A stretch of DNA of 64,000 nucleotides, from contig NZ_JAMBPP010000007.1 in NCBI RefSeq assembly GCF_023369855.1, forward strand, positions 111,486-175,485, written 5' to 3'. The DNA is from Actinotalea alkalitolerans. GTDB lineage: Bacteria; Actinomycetota; Actinomycetes; Actinomycetales; Cellulomonadaceae. The notes under the pieces are model-generated. The model made no database searches. It saw nothing but the letters and a program-made list of their open reading frames with translations, and was not told the origin of the DNA. This document shows positions 59,229 through 64,000 of the stretch, in pieces (the stretch's first letter is position 1; each line of letters opens with the position of its first letter). The translations under genes and the position numbers were made by a program.

Positions 59229-60530
59229 ATGGAGCAGCGCCACCGCGCGGGGGACCGGCCCGCGAGCCCCACGGGAGCACTCTCCCGCGGGCCGGCCGGC
59301 TCTGCACGGGGGACCGGCGGTGGCAGGCGTGTCGACAGCGCCGCGCGGCAGCAGAGCCTGCGCCAGCACAACCTGGGCCTGGTGCTGCGGGAGGTCCTCG
59401 ACGCACCGACCCCCGTCTCGCGTGCGGACATCGCGACCACCACGGGCCTGACCCGCGCGACGGTCTCGGCCCTGGTCGACCGGCTGCTCGCCGCGGGCAT
59501 GGTCTCCGAGCTCGAGCCGGTGGCCTCGCAGAAGGCCGGACGCCCCGCGGTCCCGCTCGCTCCCGCGCGCGGGACGATCGCCGCGGTCGGCATGGAGGTC
59601 AACGTCGACTACCTGGGTGTGCGGGCGGTGGACCTCGCGGGCAGGGTGATCAGCGAGCGGGTCGAGCTCGGCGACTTCCGGGGCAGCGACCCGGCCGTCG
59701 TGCTGGACCGGCTCTCGACCCTCGCCGGCGGCGTGGTCGCACTGCTCTCCGCCGACGGCGTCACCCTGGTCGGGACGGCCCTGGCGCTGCCGGGGCTGGT
59801 CGACCGTGTCACGGGACCGCTGCGGGTGGCTCCCAACCTGGGCTGGCGCGACCTGGACGTCGTCGGCCTGATCACCCGCCACCCGGTGCTCGCGGGCGTG
59901 CCGCCGCGACTGGCCAACGAGGCGAACCTCGCGGCACGCGCCGAGGCGCACGTGCGGCGACGGTCGGGGCCGAGCAGCTTCGTGTACGTCTCGGGCGAGG
60001 TCGGGATCGGCGGCGCGATCGTGCTGGACGGCCGGATCTTCGGTGGCCGCCACGGCTGGAGCGGCGAGATCGGACACACGGTCCTGGGCACCGCCGGTGC
60101 GTTCGACGAGGGCGGGACGCTCGAGCGCTACGCAGGCCAGGACGCGCTGCTCGACGGGGCCGGCCTGGACCGGGCGACCCCGGTGTCCCGGCTGGCCGAG
60201 GTCGCGGAGACAGGCGACGCCGCGGCCCTCGCGGCGCTGCGGCACGGGGGATCGGCCCTGGGGGCGGCCCTGGCCAACGTGGTCAACATCGTCGACGTCG
60301 AGCACGTCGTGCTCGGTGGGATCTACGCCCAGCTCGCGCCGTACCTGCGGGACGCAGTGCTCGAGCAGCTGGACCGCCGGGTGATCTCCTCGCCCTGGTC
60401 GAGCGTCGAGCTGAGCGTGGCGGAGGCGGGCCAGTACCCGGCGATGACCGGCGGCGCCCTGGCCGTGCTGCAGGCCGTGGTCGACGACCCTGGTGTCCTG
60501 GTCGAGGGCGAGCACCGCGTCGTCGGCTGA
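59229..60530 (+). CDS. ROK-family transcriptional regulator, XylR-like (433 aa)
   Basis: N-terminal winged helix (about residues 42-90, RQHNLGLVLREVLDAP then SRADIATTTGLTRATVSALV) followed by a sugar-kinase-like ROK domain with NEANLAARAEA and GEVGIGGAIVLDGRIFGG...GWSGEIGHTV. Likely represses the divergent xylAB operon until xylose binds. The zinc motif CXCGX2GC that normally follows GEIGH is missing: the segment reads GTAGAFDEGGTLERYAG with no cysteine. About 35 disordered residues precede the HTH; an internal start is possible. Confidence 0.88.
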   Translation: MEQRHRAGDRPASPTGALSRGPAGSARGTGGGRRVDSAARQQSLRQHNLGLVLREVLDAPTPVSRADIATTTGLTRATVSALVDRLLAAGMVSELEPVASQKAGRPAVPLAPARGTIAAVGMEVNVDYLGVRAVDLAGRVISERVELGDFRGSDPAVVLDRLSTLAGGVVALLSADGVTLVGTALALPGLVDRVTGPLRVAPNLGWRDLDVVGLITRHPVLAGVPPRLANEANLAARAEAHVRRRSGPSSFVYVSGEVGIGGAIVLDGRIFGGRHGWSGEIGHTVLGTAGAFDEGGTLERYAGQDALLDGAGLDRATPVSRLAEVAETGDAAALAALRHGGSALGAALANVVNIVDVEHVVLGGIYAQLAPYLRDAVLEQLDRRVISSPWSSVELSVAEAGQYPAMTGGALAVLQAVVDDPGVLVEGEHRVVG

Positions 60531-60771
60531 CGTCCGGACGTGGTGCGTGGCCGTGCGAAGGTCGACTGCTTTCCGGGATCACCGCGGGACCTCTCGAAGA
60601 TCCACGGCCTCGTGGGTCCCGGCGCAGGTAAATATGGTCACTGGATCAACAAATTGCCGGGCCGCCCGGGCCCGTCGATGACATCACCACGCGGCGCGCC
60701 GGGACCCGCTGACGGCTGCCGGGTCCGGCTGACGCTGCGGCGGACGCCGGCGCTCGGTAACGTGCCCGCTC
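60531..60771. other. Intergenic region with an AT-rich patch
   Basis: This 241-base gap has no supported gene. Bases 60628-60658 (GTAAATATGG...ACAAATTG) are strikingly AT-rich for this genome and may hold the promoter of the lactonase gene or an Lsr2 target. No clear -35/-10 pair or terminator can be picked out. Confidence 0.5.
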
Positions 60772-61854
60772 ATGGTCATCGGAGTCTGGATCGGCACCTA
60801 CCCACCGGCCGGCGCCGGCACCCCGCCGGGGCAGGGCGAGGGGGTCTGGCGCGGGGAGCTCGACCTGACGGCCGGCACGCTCACGGTGGCGCAGGTGGCG
60901 CAGGTGCCCGCGGCCTCGTTCCTGGCGGTGCACCCCGGCGGCCGGGTGCTCTACGCGGTCGGCGAGACGACGTCGGGCACCGTGAGCGTGCTGGACGTGA
61001 CGCCCGACGGCGGGGTGCGGCCGCGCGACCGGGTCGGCTCGGGCGGTGCGGACCCGTGCCACCTGCTGCTGGCCCCGGACGCGCGCACCCTGTACGTCGC
61101 GAACTACTCGAGCGGGACGGTGGGCGTCCTCCCGCTCGAGCCCGACGGCGGCTTCACGGCCGAGGTCCGGGCTGCCGGGGCGCCGACGCAGGTGCTCGCC
61201 CACGAGGGCTCGGGCCCCGACCGGGAGCGCCAGGAGGGGCCGCACGCGCACTCCACGCTGATCACCCCCGACGGGGCGCACCTGCTGGTGGTGGACCTCG
61301 GCACCGACACGCTGTGGCGGTACCGGCGGGCCGGCGACGGCTCGCTGGTCGCCGACGGGACGGCCGCCGTGCTGCCGGCGGGGACCGGACCGCGTCACGC
61401 GACCTTCGCCGCGGACGGCGGCCACCTCTACCTGACCGGTGAGCTGTCCGCGACCGTCCACGTGCTGGCCTGGGACGCGACGCAGGCCTCGGGCCGGGTC
61501 GTCCAGTCGCTGTCGGTGGGGCGCTCGGGCCCTCCCGACGCCCGACCTCCGGACGGGCAGCGGGACTACCCCGCGCACCTCGCGCTCACCGGCGACCGGC
61601 TCGTGGTCTCGGTGCGGGGGTCCGACCGGGTGCACCACCTCGACGTCGTCGACGGGCTGCTGCGGCCCGCCGGGGACGTCGCGGCCGGCCGGTGGCCGCG
61701 GCATCTCGCGGTCCTGGAGAGCGCCGGCACGGTGCTCGTGGCGGCCGAACGGGGGCACGAGCTCGTGCCGGTGGGCACCGCGGGGACGCCCCACGCCGTC
61801 CCGCTGCCCTCGCCGGCGTGCGTCGTGGCCGCCGTCCCGATCATGACCGGGTGA
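60772..61854 (+). CDS. Lactonase-family beta-propeller protein (360 aa)
   Basis: Seven-bladed propeller of the 6-phosphogluconolactonase (Pgl/YbhE, PF10282) family: IGTYPP at the start, [69 protein letters not shown], and [20 protein letters not shown]. May hydrolyse 6-phosphogluconolactone in the oxidative pentose-phosphate path, which would suit the neighbouring xylose genes, but this family includes other lactonases and non-enzymes. ATG start. Confidence 0.82.
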   Translation: MVIGVWIGTYPPAGAGTPPGQGEGVWRGELDLTAGTLTVAQVAQVPAASFLAVHPGGRVLYAVGETTSGTVSVLDVTPDGGVRPRDRVGSGGADPCHLLLAPDARTLYVANYSSGTVGVLPLEPDGGFTAEVRAAGAPTQVLAHEGSGPDRERQEGPHAHSTLITPDGAHLLVVDLGTDTLWRYRRAGDGSLVADGTAAVLPAGTGPRHATFAADGGHLYLTGELSATVHVLAWDATQASGRVVQSLSVGRSGPPDARPPDGQRDYPAHLALTGDRLVVSVRGSDRVHHLDVVDGLLRPAGDVAAGRWPRHLAVLESAGTVLVAAERGHELVPVGTAGTPHAVPLPSPACVVAAVPIMTG

Positions 61855-61937
61855 GCTCGGTGCGCCGGGAGGCGCACCGTGCGGGAGAATGGGCCCTTCG
61901 ACCCGTCCCACACCCCCGGCGATCTCAGGAGGAGCCC

Positions 61938-63251
61938 GTGACCCACGAGCACCCCCGTATCGCGATGCTCTCGGTGCACACCTCGCCGCTGGACCAGCCG
62001 GGAACCGGGGACGCCGGCGGCATGAACGTCTACGTGGTCGAGCTCGCCACCGCGCTCGCCGCGCACGGTGCGCAGGTCGAGATCTTCACCCGGTCCACCA
62101 GCTCGACGCAGCCCGACACCGTCCCCCTGACCGACGGAGTGCTCGTGCGGCACGTCCCCGCCGGTCCGTTCGAGGGCCTGGACAAGAACGACCTGCCCGG
62201 ACAGCTCTGCGCCTTCACCGCCGGTGTCCTGCGGACCGAGGCCGGACGCGCCCCGGGGTGGTACGACGTCGTCCACTCCCACTACTGGCTCTCGGGGCAG
62301 GTCGGCTGGCTCGCGGCGGACCGCTGGGACGTCCCGCTGGTGCACACGATGCACACCCTGGCCAAGGTCAAGAACGCCGCCCTGGCCCCCGGCGACAGCC
62401 CCGAGCCGGAGGGCCGGGTGATCGGCGAGGAGCAGGTCGTCGGCGCGTCGGACGCCCTGGTGGCGAGCACCGCGGAGGAGGCGGCCGACCTCGTCGAGCT
62501 CTACGACGCCGACCCCGACGCCGTGCACGTCGTGGCACCGGGTGTCGACCTGGAGCGGTTCGGCCCGGCCGACGGCCGCTCGGCCGCCCGCGCCGGCCTG
62601 GGACTGCCGCAGGACGAGCAGATCGTGCTCTTCGCGGGTCGGGTGCAGCCGCTCAAGGCTCCTGACGTGCTGGTGCATGCCCTGGGGGAGATCGCCGCGA
62701 GCGGCGGACCCGTTCCTCTGCTGGTCGTCCTGGGCGGGCCGAGCGGCCGGCCCGGTGCCGTGACCGAGCTCGCCGACCTGGCCGTGCGGCTGGGTGTCGC
62801 CGACCATGTCCGGCTGCTCCCCCCGGTCGACCGCGACGAGCTCGCCCGCTGGTACCGGGCCGCCGACGTCGTGGCCGTCCCCTCGCGCAGCGAGTCCTAC
62901 GGGCTGGTCGCCGCGGAGGCGCAGGCCTGCGGGACGCCGGTGCTGGCCGCGGCGGTCGGCGGCCTGCGCAGCGTGGTGCAGGACGGTGTCTCGGGCGAGC
63001 TGGTGCGTGGCCACGACCCGCGCAGCTGGGCCCGGGCGATCTCGGGGCTGCTGGCCGACCCGGCCCGCCGCGGCCGGCTCTCGGCCGGGGCGCTGCGCAA
63101 CGCCGAGCACCTCGGGTGGGAGGCGGCGGCCGAGGCGGTGGTCAAGGTCTACCAGCTCGCGCAGGACCGCCGCGGCACCCGGGAGTCCTCGCCGACCCGC
63201 GCCGTCGGCGGGTCGAGCCCGTGGCCCGCCTGGCCGCTCGCGCGGACCTGA
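61938..63251 (+). CDS. mshA: D-inositol-3-phosphate glycosyltransferase MshA (437 aa)
   Basis: First enzyme of mycothiol synthesis: transfers GlcNAc from UDP-GlcNAc to inositol 3-phosphate. GT4 fold with the MshA-type start [27 protein letters not shown] and [46 protein letters not shown], and the donor motif [24 protein letters not shown] (EX7E). GTG start with AGGAGGAG 4 bases upstream. The last ~20 residues are low-complexity. The gpmA gene follows, as in many actinobacteria, but without the YbjN gene often found between them. Confidence 0.95.
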   Translation: MTHEHPRIAMLSVHTSPLDQPGTGDAGGMNVYVVELATALAAHGAQVEIFTRSTSSTQPDTVPLTDGVLVRHVPAGPFEGLDKNDLPGQLCAFTAGVLRTEAGRAPGWYDVVHSHYWLSGQVGWLAADRWDVPLVHTMHTLAKVKNAALAPGDSPEPEGRVIGEEQVVGASDALVASTAEEAADLVELYDADPDAVHVVAPGVDLERFGPADGRSAARAGLGLPQDEQIVLFAGRVQPLKAPDVLVHALGEIAASGGPVPLLVVLGGPSGRPGAVTELADLAVRLGVADHVRLLPPVDRDELARWYRAADVVAVPSRSESYGLVAAEAQACGTPVLAAAVGGLRSVVQDGVSGELVRGHDPRSWARAISGLLADPARRGRLSAGALRNAEHLGWEAAAEAVVKVYQLAQDRRGTRESSPTRAVGGSSPWPAWPLART

Positions 63252-63339
63252 CCGAGTCCCCGCGGCCGTCGGCGGGGCGTCGTCTCGCGGCCCGGAGGTC
63301 CTGGGGACGGTCGGGGAGCGATGCGGCAGGATGGGTGCC

Positions 63340-64000
63340 ATGACCTACACCCTTGTGCTGCTCCGCCACGGCGAGAGCGAGTGGAACGCGAAGAACCTGT
63401 TCACCGGCTGGGTGGACGTCCCGCTCTCGGAGAAGGGCATCGAGGAGGCGAAGCGCGGCGGCACCCTGCTGACCGACGCCGGCGTCCTCCCGGACGTCGT
63501 GCACACCTCGCTGCTGCGCCGCGCCATCACCACGGCCAACCTGTCCCTCGACGCCGCCGACCGGCACTGGATCCCGGTCAAGCGCAGCTGGCGGCTCAAC
63601 GAGCGTCACTACGGTGCGCTCCAGGGCAAGGACAAGAAGCAGACCCTCGCGGAGTTCGGCGAGGACCAGTTCATGCTGTGGCGCCGCTCCTACGACACCC
63701 CGCCGCCGCAGATCGAGCTCGGCGCGGAGTACTCCCAGGACGCCGACCCGCGGTACGCCGGCGAGCCGGTCGTGCGGACCGAGTGCCTCAAGGACGTGCT
63801 GGAGCGCACGCTGCCCTACTGGGAGAGCGACGTCGTCCCCGACCTCCAGGCCGGCAAGACGGTGCTCGTCGCCGCGCACGGGAACTCCATCCGCGCGATC
63901 GTCAAGTACCTCGACGACATCGACGACGAGACCATCGCGGGGATCAACATCCCCACGGGCATCCCGCTGCTCTACGAGCTGGACGAGGAGACCCTGAAGC
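63340..64000 (+). CDS. gpmA: 2,3-bisphosphoglycerate-dependent phosphoglycerate mutase, 3' end outside window
   Basis: Interconverts 3- and 2-phosphoglycerate in glycolysis. Phospho-His10 lies in [47 protein letters not shown] and [14 protein letters not shown] complete the active site. The ATG has CAGGATGGG upstream. The open frame runs 220 codons to the window edge without a stop; about 25-30 further residues are expected. Confidence 0.95.
   Translation, partial: MTYTLVLLRHGESEWNAKNLFTGWVDVPLSEKGIEEAKRGGTLLTDAGVLPDVVHTSLLRRAITTANLSLDAADRHWIPVKRSWRLNERHYGALQGKDKKQTLAEFGEDQFMLWRRSYDTPPPQIELGAEYSQDADPRYAGEPVVRTECLKDVLERTLPYWESDVVPDLQAGKTVLVAAHGNSIRAIVKYLDDIDDETIAGINIPTGIPLLYELDEETLK

Noticed and set aside
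60540-61442. A 300-codon plus frame overlapping the lactonase gene
   Set aside because: Gly/Arg-rich translation without any motif; the lactonase frame has propeller repeats.
63142-63879. A 245-codon minus frame over mshA end and gpmA
   Set aside because: The plus strand encodes phosphoglycerate mutase with all catalytic residues.

Overview
The window is bacterial chromosome from a high-GC actinobacterium. Lsr2, the mycothiol glycosyltransferase MshA, a DinB-type (mycothiol-dependent isomerase-like) protein, DUF3180, DUF2520 and bPH2 proteins, frequent GTG starts and widespread 1-4 base stop/start overlaps all fit Micrococcales. The xylose operon and a divergent H+-pyrophosphatase of the kind described from Cellulomonas fimi suggest Cellulomonadaceae or a close relative; the genus is inference. 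I see no rRNA, tRNA, CRISPR, insertion sequence or prophage. The first ~100 bases are poly-C/poly-G and look like a contig edge.

Layout. 0.16-4.7 kb: a small acidic protein, then an ECF sigma factor, a single-pass membrane protein, a tiny basic protein and a ParA/MinD-like ATPase. 4.7-9.2 kb: an autoregulated PadR-ABC-FtsX operon ending in a second tiny protein that resembles the first. 9.2-10.7 kb: acetyltransferase and SDR. 10.7-17.5 kb: H+-PPase plus glycosyltransferase, divergent from pyruvate phosphate dikinase, together a pyrophosphate-energy module. 17.5-31 kb: DUF368 lipid-carrier transporter, Pcm-like methyltransferase, OsmC, zinc dehydrogenase, an FAD/FeS D-lactate dehydrogenase-type enzyme, an unusual nuclease-like/RAMA-like protein, hydrolase and MDR pair, DinB-like protein, metX-metY. 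31.5-37.9 kb: NlpC/P60 protein, soluble pyrophosphatase, DacB, DUF2342, tilS, hpt. 38-48 kb: ftsH-folE-folP-folB/K-DUF3180-bPH2-bPH2-DUF2520-panC-panD-nadB, almost all translationally coupled.

The most interesting region is 49.7-53.1 kb. A minus-strand sulfur cassette sits between nadB and nadC: rhodanese, CsoR-family regulator, SAM methyltransferase, CoA-disulfide-reductase/rhodanese fusion, rhodanese. Both of its promoters carry an ATACCC...GGGTAT palindrome running into the same TATAGT -10 box. The regulator keeps both cysteines but has Gly where CsoR has its copper-binding His, so it reads as a CstR-type persulfide sensor. The methyltransferase in this operon is a candidate sulfide or thiol methyltransferase.

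53.2-64 kb: nadC, lysS, a 56-aa membrane protein, lsr2, the xylA-xylB operon with a divergent ROK regulator, a lactonase-type beta-propeller, mshA, and gpmA cut by the window end.
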